NCBI GenBank assembly: GCA_963969365.1
Contig: OZ017752.1
Span: 1,426,001 to 1,490,000 of the forward strand
DNA from: Asterochloris sp. CNOR1
Lineage: Eukaryota; Chlorophyta; Trebouxiophyceae; Trebouxiales; Trebouxiaceae
Reading direction: 5' to 3'
Length of the DNA stretch: 64,000 bases
How positions within the stretch are numbered: the stretch's first letter is position 1; every line of letters begins with the position of its first letter. Below the pieces are notes generated by a model that saw nothing but the letters and a program-made list of their open reading frames with translations, made no database searches and was not told the DNA's origin. Of the stretch, positions 12,112 to 25,492 are shown one piece after another. A program made the position numbers and the translations under genes.

Positions 12112-14760
12112 TTACGGGTGTGGCTTGGCGGGAGGCCAACATGGCGTCTGAGCCCAGTTGTGTGCAGTTCTTGCTACCAGGCTCCATTGCTGAACTGCCA
12201 GCTTCATGGCACTCTCCTGGCAGCAGCAGTATTTGGCCATGGCGGAGGAGGTAGCTGTGTCTACTTCCTGGGCTTGCATATCCTGCAGCAGGGACAGGAC
12301 AGGCATGGGGTGCCACAAGGCTTTGCTGCCAGGCTGAGCGACTGCTGGCACTGCGCGCACCTGAACTGGGGTTTCCATGGTTTCAGAGGCGCAGCACTCT
12401 GAGTCAGAACTGTACTGGTGGACTGGTGAAGGGCATCTGACCTGCTTGCTGGCTGAGGGATGACCCTACAGATTGACAAGCCTGGGTTCAGCCTCTGCAA
12501 ACCTTGGCAAAAGACAGCCTGCATGCCCCCTTTTGCTTGGCATGAGCCTCTGGCAGCAGTGAGGCAGAAGACATTGGCCACACCACAAGAAAGGCATAGG
12601 CCTACATGCAGTACATGTGCACCAGGGATGAGCCCACAGCTGCACTGTGAGAGGAGATTGCACATGGCTAATGCGAAGCACTGGCAGCCCACAGAGTGTT
12701 TGAAGCTGAGATGAAGATTGTGACTCTTGGTACATGGCATCTGTAGGCGACATCCCGTGGCACCTCCCAAGTCCACAGAGCCTGTGCGGGCAGGCAGGGA
12801 GAGCCCTGCTGGGCCTGGTGCAGCAGGCGAGTCGGGGAATTGAAGGCAAAGTTATCTTGGGATGCTGACAATCAACAGATGGGGTGCGACCGGATCACTT
12901 GTCCTGCCTAGCAGAATGCAGCAGTGAGAAGGACCCTGAAAGCAACATTCACCTGGGACGCTGACAGTTCACAGGGCAGGCGTGGCTGGGCCGGAGAGTC
13001 CTGCCCGGCCTGGTGCATCTGGATCTGGCATAGCACAGGCGCCTCAGCCTCCAGGTCAGACATGTTGTGCTGGGGGAGGGGGACGTACTGGGGGATGAGC
13101 TGCTGCAGAAGGTCGCTCATGAGGCTGGCCGTCACTGGCTTCCCCTGCAGACAGTGGCCAGGCAGTGTTGTAGAGAGATGCAATGCTGCACAAAATCTAC
13201 AAAACATGGCATGGGAACGAGCCCGGGCCCCAGTGCCCGTGGGTAAACAAGCAAAGCCAACGGGTGACACAGCACAAACCCAGTGCTGCTGCATTGGGCT
13301 GAGATCATGGCGACAGTGCAGGGACCTTTGATAGACGAGTGAGGTTTGACTGCCGGGTGGGAAGAGCTTGCGCACATGGGCGGCACTCAGATGACTCAGA
13401 TGCCTGAAGTGGCAGCCAGTGGTAGCTGCACGGGAGGTGGCAGCGGAGGGCTTTACAATGGGGCCCCAGCCACAGAGCAGCTAAACATGGCAAGCTCTGC
13501 TGCTGTTCACCATGCAGGACGCTGCCTCACCCACAGTGCAGAACGAGTCATCGCCACCCACCACTGCACAATGGTTGGCAGCTGCTCCTGTGTGAGTGCA
13601 GCTCTTGACCCATGCAAAGGAGTGGCAGCCTGGCTCACCACTGCGGCATCAAACCCCATTGCCAGGCACCTGCTGTGCAGCGTCTCATCGCCACCCAGGC
13701 CCTGCCACGGCTGGTTCAGGCTCTCCGCCGTGCAGGCCACCACTGGCACCCTGACGGCATTGCTGGTCGCCTCCAGCTTGCGCAGAATGGAGATGGCCTC
13801 AAAGCCAGACAGCACAGGCATCACCAGGTCCTGCAGAACGTCATGCGTGACTGAGAACATGCTTGATGTACTGGTGGTAGTTGATGCGACACCATTGTCC
13901 CATGGCCAGCACTGCCATGAAAGCGAAGAGCACAGGACGGCCCGCTTTGCAGGAATTGCATGACGCAATGCGGGACTCCAGCACATGTAAAGGCAGCCAG
14001 CACAGGCTTGGGCACCTCCTGCACGAGAGGGGCATGGCCCACTCCATGCATGGTTCAAATTGACCATGGCGCCATTAGATCACATTGCCTGCAATAGCTG
14101 GGAGGCATAGCTGGCAGGGCATGGGCCAGGTGAAGGGCTGACGGCAACCAGTCCCCAAGGCAATGAGCCTCGAAGAATGTGATGTAACCGATTTGGGACA
14201 CCCACAAGGCGCCATGCTGGCGCGAAGGGGCCACACCATTGGGAAGCCGCGCTCAGCTCCAGGAACTGTCAGCTTCCACACAGCAACCTCACATGCAGCT
14301 GTAGATGACTCAAAACCAGATTGCGATGATCAATCAGATTGCCAGGGCAGCGCGCCAGGATGGAATTACTGTACCGCTGAACTACCAGCAAAAGGGCTTG
14401 TTGATTCAAGGCTGCCTGCCCGCCCTCACCAGCAGCACCACGTCGACACCCGCCATCTGCAGCTTGGCCAGGCACTCCTCTCCATTGCCCGCCAGCGCCA
14501 CATCAAAGCCCAGCTGCAGGATATGCAAAGGTCTCTTGAGGATAGCTACACATGTACAGCAAGCAAAGATTTGCCAAATCTCAGTGGGATTTTGCCTTTC
14601 AAGCTTGCTTTGCAGAGCAACCCTGGGAACAGCAGACAAGCTGAAGGGGCCCAGGGGTTGCCTGGAAAGCCTGTGGGCACTGCACCTTGTGCATCATCCT
14701 GGCGAGCAGCAGGCGATTCAGCTGTGAGTCATCGACAATGAGGACGGATAGCTTGTTCAT
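12112..14760 (-). CDS. Response regulator: single CheY-like receiver domain with unknown C-terminal tail
   Basis: Phospho-acceptor protein of two-component or phosphorelay signalling. Exons 14686-14760, 14430-14513, 13639-13830, 12953-13144 and 12112-12441 chain in phase to 290 residues. Receiver hallmarks are all present. The acidic pair is in LSVLIVDDSQLNRLLLARMM. The phosphorylated Asp is in VVLLDLVMPVLSGFEA, formed across an intron. The Thr is in VVACTAE, and the Lys in GKPVTASLM just after an intron. After the receiver (about 130 residues) come Gln/Pro/Ser-rich residues and no recognisable output domain, histidine kinase or Myb-type domain. The final exon is supported only by phase and an AAGCAG acceptor; without it the frame would end at 12908. 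It is divergent from NOG1, with 164 bp between start codons. Confidence 0.8.
12785..13020 (-). repeat. Degenerate tandem array around the end of response-regulator exon 4
   Basis: The exon end (plus-strand 12937-13016) recurs in decayed form downstream in gene direction. One block (GAAGGCAAAGTTATCTTGGG beginning near 12842) matches GAAAGCAACATTCACCTGGG beginning near 12937. A second block ending GGCCTGGTGCA occurs near 12813-12823 and 13006-13016, with a weaker copy near 12900-12925. The unit is about 90 bp. In the copy the donor GTGAAT has become non-functional. Confidence 0.55.
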
Positions 14761-14924
14761 CAGCGCTACCATCAAGGCATGAGAACTAAGTTCTGATAGC
14801 GAGGCGGGCTCAAGGAGTGAAACTGTACTGCATGAAATCAGACGGGAGTCTAAATTTGACTGGCAACTGACCTATCTGACCTCTGACCCAGCCGCTGGAC
14901 ATAGCGGGCTGCGGATTAGCCACC
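14761..14924. promoter_or_regulatory. Short divergent promoter, response regulator / NOG1
   Basis: 164 bp separate the two opposed start codons, so both promoters and both 5' untranslated regions must overlap or lie very close. No TATA box stands out. The NOG1 start context is CACCATGC, a good match to the usual eukaryotic context. Confidence 0.5.
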
Positions 14925-17900
14925 ATGCCGCTCTACAATTTCAAAGCCATCAAGGTGGTTCCTACAGGTGATGCACCAGGCAACAGCCAGATCCCGTGTG
15001 ACCTCAAGCAATTGCTCCTCTGCAGCTCCAACTGTTACATCTGCTGCACCAACCCTGCAGGCAAGGACTTTGTGGACATTGTGCTGTCCAAAACTCAGCG
15101 GCAGACCCCTACAGTTGTGCACAATGGCTGGTCCATAAACCGTATCCGCCAGTTCTACATGCGAAAGGTCAAGTTCACACAAAGCAGCTGGCATGACAAG
15201 CTCACCCAGGTGCGCAGCCACCGTAAGAGAGCTGACCGTGCCCTGGGGGCTCCTTGTGCTCTGCTAGCTTGATGCTGCAGCCAGAAGGCAGTCAAGACAC
15301 GGAGGTCACTTAGGGCAGCCAGCCCCTGCACAGCAACATGTGGCACTGCAGGTGTCTCTTGCTGGAAAGCTGTTGGCAGCCCAAGCAGCCACATCAGTCG
15401 TTCCTACACTGCACTGCAGCAGGCAGTGCTGCTGATGTTACACCTGTATCAGTCTTAGCCATGCGCCACATAGCGCTGGCGGTCCCTGCCAGCTGCGCGC
15501 TGCAGTGCACCTGCTGCTTGTCAAGCCTGCCCAACCAATGCGTCCTCCTGCCACCTGCAGATTCTGGAGGACTTCCCCAAGGTGGACGACATTCACCCCT
15601 TCTACGCAGACCTGCTGAATGTGCTGTACGACCGTGACCACTACAAGTTGGCGCTGGGGCAGCTGAACACTGCCAGGAACCTGATCGACAGGGTGTCGCA
15701 GGGTGAGCCGCATAGCTCATGTGTGGGCTGGCCTGCAACAGGCCCATCGCGTCCAGAGCAGGAGTGCATGCTGCATAGCCTGCATGGCCGCAGTGCACGG
15801 CGCAGCACTTTGTTTCCTGAAGGGCAGTGCAGCTGACTTGGTGTCCTGGCTGCAGACTATGTGCGGATGCTCAAGTACGGCGACTCGCTGTACCGGTGCA
15901 AGGAGCTGAAGCGGGCCGCCCTGGTGAGCCCTGGGGCTGTGCTGCAGAAGAGTTGCTCCTCCACTGGTGGCTTGAACAGCAACAGCGGGACCCGTTCTGG
16001 GCCAGGAGTGCCCTTGTGGGCTGGGCCATGCGCTGGCAGTGCAGGGCAGCTTCTGGGTCATGTACTGGCCGCCAAGGCATGCTGCGGGTGCCAGGCCGCT
16101 CCCATCAGGAGAGCAGTCAGCTTTCAGCTGCACAGGTGGCTCCTAGATGCTTTTGCCGACACAGGGTTGCACCTTCCCCTCCTCTGCAGGGGCGCATGTG
16201 CACAGTCATGAAGAGGCAGACGGCCTCGCTGGCCTACCTGGAGCAGGTACGCCAGCACATGAGCCGCCTGCCGGCCATCGACCCCAACACGCGCACCCTC
16301 CTCGTCTGTGGCTACCCCAATGTTGGCAAGAGCTCCTTCATGAACAGTGAGTCTGCATGCAGGCCTGCCTGGCCCTGATGCTGTCCAGGAGGGGAGGCTA
16401 CTGTCTGCCTAGCCTGCAAAGCGCGCTCTGCCTGTCTTGCAGCATGCTCCTGCACAGGTTCGAGGTCTTCAAGTCCGCTGCTCTCTGCCCAGCCTGCGGC
16501 ATGACCCTGCTGGCACAGGCTCAGTTCAGCGACAGCAAATGATTGCTTCTGCCAGCATTGCCACACTGCACATGGGAGGAGACAGTCCTGGCTTGCGGAG
16601 GCTCTCAATCCGACATTGTTGTGGGAGGCTGGCCCTGCAGATGTCGGCAGGCTCCAGTCACAGCAAATATAGCTGTCTGGCCCCGTCCTGTCCAAGCTCT
16701 CCTGTGATGGCTTTGCAGGGATCACTCGGGCAGATGTGGATGTGCAGCCCTACGCCTTCACCACGAAGTCTCTGTTTGTGGGGCACACGGACTACAAGTA
16801 TCTGCGCTGGCAAGTCATCGACACCCCAGGAATTCTGGACCGCCCCCTGGAGGAGCGCAACACCATCGAGATGCAGGTCAGCCACAGCTTGCGACAGGCG
16901 TTGCTCTGGCAGTGCCTAGGTGCACCAGGAGCAGGCCGACATGCTACTGGGTGCAGTGCCCTGCATGTCGAGCACTTGGAGGTCGTCAGGCAGAGAAGTG
17001 GAGACATGACCTTGTGAGGCAAGTCGATGTGGCATCTGGGGCCCCATGGGAGGTCATGCCCCTGGCAGCCCTGGCCTGCCCAGCGCTGGCAGGGGGCCGT
17101 GGGCATGAGACAGCATGGTGCTATGGCAGCCCTGGGCTCAAGGCAACCCCACTGCCCCCCTGCAGGTCACCAAGCGGCTCCCGCCTGTGCTTGCTGCAGA
17201 GCATCATGGCGCTGGCCCACCTGCAGGCAGCAGTGCTGTGTGTGCAGGCTGCCACTGCACTGCACCACCAGCAAAGCGAGGACTGATGGCTCCTCATCTA
17301 TGGCCTCACTGCAGAGCATTGCAGTGCTCACTCCGCAACTGCAGGCAGCAGTGCGGTGCGTGCAGGGCGCCACTGTGCCAAGCCACCAGCAATCTTTTGG
17401 AGCATGCAATGAATATGCAATGACATACAATGAACATGTCCATCCCCTGCCTGCTGCAGAGCATCACAGCGCTGGCCCACCTGCGGGCAGCCGTGCTCTA
17501 CGTCCTGGACATCAGCGAGCAGTGCGGGTACACCATTGCCCAGCAGGCTGCCCTGTTCCACAGCATCAAGCCCCTGTTTGCCAACAAGCCCCTCATGATC
17601 GTGGCCAACAAGACGGACGTGGCACCCCTGGACAGCCTGGCCGCCGAGGACAAGCAGCTGCTGCAGGAGATGGTGACAGAGGCCGCCAAGACCAGCGCAG
17701 GAGGTGAGTGCAGAAGCCAAGCAGCAGCAGCAGCATGTAGGGTGCAGCGGGTGATGCAGACAAAGTACCAGCGTGCTGTGCCCACAAACCTGATTCTGGG
17801 GACTGCTTGAGACGCCGTGTGCGCTGAGGCACAAGCACAAGCATCATGCAGGTGCCATGCTGTGGCTCGAGGCGGGCGCTGCCCGGGGGGGGGTGGGCAG

Positions 17901-20767
17901 GGATGGGCCAGCTGCGATGACTTTGTATCAGCCAGCCAGCTGCTCCCCGCTGGCCTGGATGGCATGAGTTGGGTCTAGCAACGCATGCTGCTCCCTGCAG
18001 GCATTCTGCTGCCAGGGGCGCTGGAGGAGGCCAAGCTGCTGAGCATGAGCACCCTGAACGAGGATGGCGTCATGGACGTCAAGCAGACCGCCTGCGAGCG
18101 GCTGCTGACCAGCCGGGTGGAGGTCAAGATGCAGGTGGGCTTGGCTCTCACACTGCTGCCTGGCTCAGCGAGTGGCCTTGGGATGTCTGCCAAGAGCAGT
18201 AGGCACCAGCCTTTCTCAGGAGCGCAGCCTGCGGAGGCCTGCGTGCAGTGGCCAAGCCCAGCCTTCAGTCCGCCCGCACCCTGTCCAGGGGCGTTGCAGT
18301 CGCCTGCTGTCAGCGAGGTGGTGCAGGCGGAGTGGCAGGCCACCATAAGTCACTGCATGCGTGTCTGTCATTCAACGAATGGCACGCCTGCTGACCTGAG
18401 CAGCCTGGCAGCTTTGCTGCCGTGAGCCAGGTGATAGGCGCGCTGCTCATGTGCCTGGATCTGAGCTTGCTGATAGTGTTCTGCACAGCACACGTGTAGA
18501 ATTGGCTGACTGATCCCTGCATGTCAAGTTGGTGAGTTCCTGTACTTGAGCTCAATCTTAGGCAAGCGCATACCTACACCCTGCAGGGCAAGCGAATCAA
18601 TGACGTGGTCAACCGCATGCACGTGGCAATGCCCAAGGCGCGGGACGCCATGGCCCGGCCGCCAGTCATCCCTGGCAGCGTGGCTGCTGCTCGTGGGCAG
18701 CCGCAGGTGGCTGCTGCTGCCAAGCGCCAGACAGAGAAGGACCTGCAGGTCAGTCTGCAGAGGAGCCACACCTCAGCAAGGGGAACTCTGGGTGTAGCTG
18801 CAGCACCCCACATGCCTGGCTAATTGCAGCACCTGGATTCCATCAGCAATTGAGGCCAAGGGTCTGTCCCACTGCGCTGCAGTCTGGCGAACCGCAAAGG
18901 CGCTGGACTTGGGGAACACGCCCTCACCTAGTAGCACATATGCCTGGTTTGCTGTGCTCAAGCCAGCACCGTGCATGAGTGGCTGCCCCGCTTCCCCTGC
19001 AGGAGGCCAACGGCGGCGCGGGCGTCTACAGCGCGGACATGCGCAAGCACTACCAGCTGCAGGACCCCCAGTGGCGCCACGACATGATGCCCGAGATCAT
19101 GGACGGCCACAACGTGCTGGACTTTGTGGACCCTGACATTGAGGCCCAGCTGGCTGCGCTGGAGAGAGAGGAGGAGGAGCTCGCGGCTGCTGCAGCCATT
19201 GAGGTGGGCTGCGGGTCTGGACGCCTGCTCAGCACGCTTCCCTCTTGGGGTGCACTCAGACGCCGCGCAGGGTTCCATCAGAGGAGAGTGTCTTTGCTCT
19301 GCAGGGTGTCAGTGCTGGCAGCATTCGCAAAGCAGCAGTCTGTCTTGCAGTGCCATGATGCGATTGTCATCTGTCTGCTGCACATGTCCTGGGTTTGCCA
19401 CTGGGCATCAGCCATGCATCAATGCCAAGTGCCTGCTGTGCAGTGTCTGCGAGCTGCCCTGTGGGTTGACATCACTGCCATCTCACATCCTTCCACTCTG
19501 CCGCAGGGCATGGAGATGGACCTGGGGGATGCAGAGGCGCTGAGCCCTGACGAGCGGGAGTTGCTCAAGCGCATACGCGCACGCCGCAAGGTGGTCGTTG
19601 CAGAGCACCGCCTCAAAAAGGGCACCTCCAACAACCAAGCTGTGTTGCCACGCAACGCCGACCGCGACCGCAAGTCCACGACCTCCCAGATGCGGGTGAG
19701 CGTCCTCAGGCCTTCACTGCTGCAGCTACAGGTGGTGCAGGCTCATGGCCCGTGTGAGTCGGACTGGGGTGCAAGACTTGATGGGAGGGCACTGACTTTG
19801 ACAAGCTCATCTGCAAGCTTTGATCACTGCAGCTGACGACTGTTGGGCCCCGCTCATGCTCAGTGCAACAACACTTGAGCCCTGCAGCTAAACAAATTCT
19901 GCAATGGCAAGGGAGCCTGCACCAGCTGCAGGAGCTTCTCCTGCCACAGGTGCTTTGTTGGCTTAGCAGCTGCTGCTGCTGCTGCACAGCAGCTGCATTC
20001 AGTGGAAATTGGTGACGGCCAGCAACCTGTTGGCACAGTCCTGCTGCCGGTGGACCCAGCCTCACTGTAACACTGCTTGTCTGCAGGCATCCCTTTCGCG
20101 TGTGGGCATCGACCCCATGCACGCCCTGGAGCGGGCGCGCTCCCAGAGTCGCGGGCGCAAGCGCACCCGGGACCAGTCTGCGGCGCCGGCAGGTGGCGAT
20201 GTGGACATGGCAGATGCCCAGCCCGAGAAGCGCATCCACAGCAGCAAGTCCAGGTGTGCAGGCGCACCAGAACCAGGGGTTCTGCCATCTGTAGAACCTA
20301 CAGAGACGCTGCAGGGTTTGGCTCTCTCAAAGCTGCTGGCAGCGCCAGCAGCATATCTTGGGCTCCAGCCAGGTCAGAGGTGCCTTCCTACCCCCTGTGG
20401 CCAGCCGTTGACACCAAGGAGCTCAGCGTCAGTGCTTGCGGCAGCTGCATAGGCCTCTGCCTTTCAGTTCTGGAAGTCTTTAGAGCCATGGCCACAGGTC
20501 CAGCCTGCCAAGTGTTCATCTGAGGTGTGGTGGACATGCTGCAGGGGCATGTCCAGAGGGCGAAGTGCCAGCCTTGCACAGGTCAAGGCGGGGTCAGGCC
20601 TCAAGGACGCTGTGCAGCGGAACAAAGCTGTCAAGATGGCAGATAAGCAGCAACGGAGGGCTGGTAAGGCAGCACGGAGGGGAGAGGGCGACAGACACAT
20701 ACCCGACTTCAAGCCAAAGCACTTGTTCAGTGGCAAGCGGCCCAAGGGCAGCACAGACCGCAGGTAG
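14925..20767 (+). CDS. NOG1: Nucleolar GTP-binding protein 1 (NOG1/GTPBP4), 60S ribosome biogenesis
   Basis: GTPase of the nucleolus needed to mature the pre-60S ribosomal subunit. Twelve exons chain in phase: 14925-15209, 15561-15702, 15856-15923, 16190-16346, 16719-16876, 17460-17703, 18001-18134, 18587-18748, 19003-19203, 19507-19695, 20087-20253 and 20557-20767, giving 705 residues. The N-terminus [14 protein letters not shown] is diagnostic. GTPase motifs are G1 [12 protein letters not shown] (split by an intron), G3 [14 protein letters not shown] and G4 NKTDV. A NOGCT-type C-terminal region follows ([10 protein letters not shown]-like, here [14 protein letters not shown]), then a basic tail ending [19 protein letters not shown]. 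The intron before exon 17460 carries two decayed copies of that exon's start. Length is slightly above the yeast protein. Confidence 0.96.
17186..17500 (+). repeat. Three-copy degenerate array of a NOG1 3' splice site and exon start
   Basis: The true exon starts CTGCAG|AGCATCACAGCGCTGG at 17460. Upstream, the same acceptor-plus-exon block appears at 17200 (CTGCAGAGCATCATGGCGCT) and 17315 (CTGCAGAGCATTGCAGTGCT). Each is followed by GGCAGCAGTG and, further on, by a shared CACCAGCAA block in the first two. Spacing is 115 and 145 bp. Both upstream copies lose the frame or meet stops. Confidence 0.85.
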
Positions 20768-20924
20768 CTTCCCATACCCCAGCATTTTTGCTCTGTATTT
20801 CATATGAAGAAGCTTGCACATTTTCATTGTATAATTAGATCACAAAGCGAGGGGTGTTTGCACACTAAGCAATGATGAATTCAAATGCATGAAGCTCCAT
20901 TACATGTTATGCTCTCAGATGGCA

Positions 20925-22830
<1,906 letters not shown>

Positions 22831-22938
22831 GGGTAGCAAGGCCTGTGAAGCTTTGCACGGGCCTGATGTAATGAACACGCCCAGGTGTGGCCACTTCTGG
22901 ACGATCTGAAGAGTTTGCAGAAGTGGCCACTGCACAGC
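22831..22938. promoter_or_regulatory. Short divergent promoter, RNF113 / CIAO1
   Basis: 108 bp lie between two opposed start codons. Both genes are housekeeping, which fits a shared bidirectional promoter. An imperfect repeated block, GAAGTGGCCACT-like (near 22888-22898 and 22919-22931), with the inner GTGGCCAC, is present, but no known box is recognised. Confidence 0.5.
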
Positions 22939-25407
22939 ATGGGCACCCTTGAGCAGCTGCAAAAGCTGGAGGGGCACACAGATCGCGTTTGGAACGTAGA
23001 GTGGTCACCAGATGGTGATTGTGGCACAGCTGTCCTGTCAAACAGTGATTCGATGTTCTGTGCAGTCCCTCAGCCTCCCTATTGTGTCCTGAAATGCAGG
23101 GCACACATTGGCAACCTGCAGCGGGGACATGACAGTTCGCATCTGGCAGCAGCAAGGGGGGCAGGGGCCCTGGCGCTGCACGGCATTCCTGGAGGAGACT
23201 CACCACCGCACCATTCGGTCCTGCAGCTGGTCGCCAGATGGACAATACCTGGCTACGGCCAGCTTTGACGCCACCACAGCCATCTGGCGCAGGCAGGTGC
23301 CACTGCTGTTTGCCACATACTGCAAATGCACAGCACTCTAATTGCTGCTTGCTATAAGTGCAATTTCAGAGAGCTATGGCACCTGCACTGCCAAGCATTG
23401 GCACCTGTCTTGGCCCTTGGATCATGGAGCCTGCCAGTCTCAGCTTCAGCAACAGTAATTGTCCTCATGGTGGCTGCAGGGGCCTGAGTGGGAGCAGGTG
23501 GCCCTGCTTGAGGGACATGAGAGCGAGGTGAAGGGAGTGGCCTGGAGCCCGACAGGTGATCCGCGTAATTGACAGTGGCAGGTATCAGCCGGCACATGGG
23601 ACAACTGTGTTCAGAACCAGCAGGCGCAAGCCATTGATGGTCCTGCAGCTGAAAAGGTGGTTATTTGGCAGCATGGGCTGCAGAGGCAGCAGGACATCCA
23701 TATTGTTTGGAAAGGGCTTGGCAGTGTGTTGCACAGCATCTCACCGTGGCATGCTCTGCACCTGCAGCCCTCCTGCCCCTGTGCCCTGCAGGGACGCTGC
23801 TGGCCACCTGCAGCCGTGACAAGAGCGTCTGGATCTGGGAGTCTCTGCCTGGGAATGAGTACGAGTGTGTGGACGTCAAGCAGGGGCACACACAGGTGGG
23901 GCGGCCTGGGTTTCAGCTGGGGTGCCTCAATTGAAGGGAGCCATGGCGCAGGCACAGCACTGCCTGATCTGCAAATGAGGTGCCCCATCTTACGGGGTGC
24001 TCTTGGCCCTGGCAGGCTCTTTGATTGATGGGATGCTTTGGGAAGGAAGCTACCATGCTGTGTCTGAGCAATCAGGTGCAGGATGTGGCCTCAGGGCATC
24101 CCCACCTGTGTAGCTGCACAATGAAGGCTGCCAGAGGCACAAGACGTCCTTGAGCAAACAGCACAGCACAAGCATCCCACCTGCTATACTGCTGGGATGC
24201 ATGAATGGTGGGCCTGGCCATCCAGGGGAGCTGCTGTCTTCGACCACCACGATGACGTGCTTCTGGCCTGGGCAGTGTACGATGCCTGGCCAGCTGCAGG
24301 AGGTGACAGTGGGCGTGTTGCACTCCGTCTCGGCGCTGCAGGCAGACACCTAAACAGACTCCAAGACTTGCAGTGCCCTATGCTGCAGGATGTCAAGATG
24401 GTGGCCTGGCACCCCAGCGGGGAGTTGCTGGTGTCAGCCAGCTACGATGACACAGTCAAGCTGTGGGTGGACTCGGGGGACGACTGGGAGTGTGTGCAGA
24501 CCCTGTCGGGGAGCGGGGTGGGACACACCTCCACAGTGTGGGGGGTGGCCTTCAGCGCTGACGGCGGGCGCCTTGTCACATGCAGTGATGACCTGAGCCT
24601 CAAGTTCTGGAGCTGCCAGCTGGGGCCGGGTTAGTCTGGCATCTGCACTTGCTGCTTGGCTCAAGAGGGTGCAGGGCTGGGTCACACAAGCAGCAGGTGC
24701 AGTGCATGTTGACTCAACAAGGTGCAGGGCTGGATCACACAGCACAAGGTAGAGGATTCTAGTGGGGAGCAGGGCCGCTGCATTCCATTGCTGAGGTGGC
24801 ACGTGCTACTGGCGTGGGTTTCCCAGCCAGCAAGCTGCGTGGCAGCCTTTTCCTAGGTCTGGCTGATGCTTTTCTGTAAGCCACCACTTGCCTGCAGGGA
24901 GGCCCCGCTGCAAGCTGCTGACTACAGTCACCGGCCTCCACGAACGCACCATATTCTCAGTGCACTGGTCGTCAGCTGGGCCAGTAGCCACAGGTGAGTG
25001 TGCACCCTCCTCATGCACCACCATGTAGCTGCCAAATCGTCCCTGTTGAAGCTTTGTTGCTGTGTGTCTGCAGCCATGCTCGTGTTCTGCGGTGTGTAAC
25101 ATGCTGATCCTCCAGTTTACTTGCAGGCTCTAGTGACAATGGGCTCAGGATCTTTGAGGAGGTCCAGTCTGTTGACAGCGATGCAGCCTCATTAGACCCA
25201 TCTAGCTCTCAGCAGCCTTGCTTTAGGATGTCTGTCCACAAAGAACAGGCACATGACTTTGATGTGAACTGTGTACGCTGGCACCCCAAAGACCCACTGC
25301 TGCTGGCCAGCGCTGGAGATGACAATTCAGTGAAACTCTGGCGATACATGCTGGCTGCTGCTGAAATGAATGGGCTGCACAACTCCAGCCAGACCGTGAC
25401 TCGATGA
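22939..25407 (+). CDS. CIAO1: Cytosolic iron-sulfur assembly protein CIAO1/CIA1 (WD40 propeller)
   Basis: Targeting-complex subunit that delivers Fe-S clusters to cytosolic and nuclear apoproteins. Seven exons chain in phase: 22939-23014, 23100-23296, 23480-23555, 23792-23895, 24389-24629, 24898-24993 and 25127-25407, giving 356 residues. WD repeats are plain: [113 protein letters not shown], and a final blade ending [10 protein letters not shown]. The length fits the usual 330-350 residues of the family. The stop lies 85 bp from the stop of the convergent PPP1R36-like gene. Confidence 0.95.
24666..24745 (+). repeat. Tandem repeat in CIAO1 intron 5
   Basis: GGTGCAGGGCTGGGTCACAC at about 24668 recurs as GGTGCAGGGCTGGATCACAC at about 24720, 52 bp apart. 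Both copies are inside the intron 24630-24897. I could not match them to an exon edge. Confidence 0.7.
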
Positions 25408-25492
25408 ACATGTGCATAGCTGACTCTGACTCCTGACTGACTGCTTTTGAGCTGAACATATGCAGTGCTGTTTCAAATTGGCCTGACCAGGC

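Noticed and set aside
13346-13963. Plus-strand frame of 205 residues
   Set aside because: It lies antisense to the response-regulator receiver exon 13639-13830, which is certain, and shows no family.
17027-17707. Plus-strand frame of 226 residues
   Set aside because: It overlaps NOG1 intron 5 and exon 6 in the wrong frame; its length comes from the GC-rich tandem copies.
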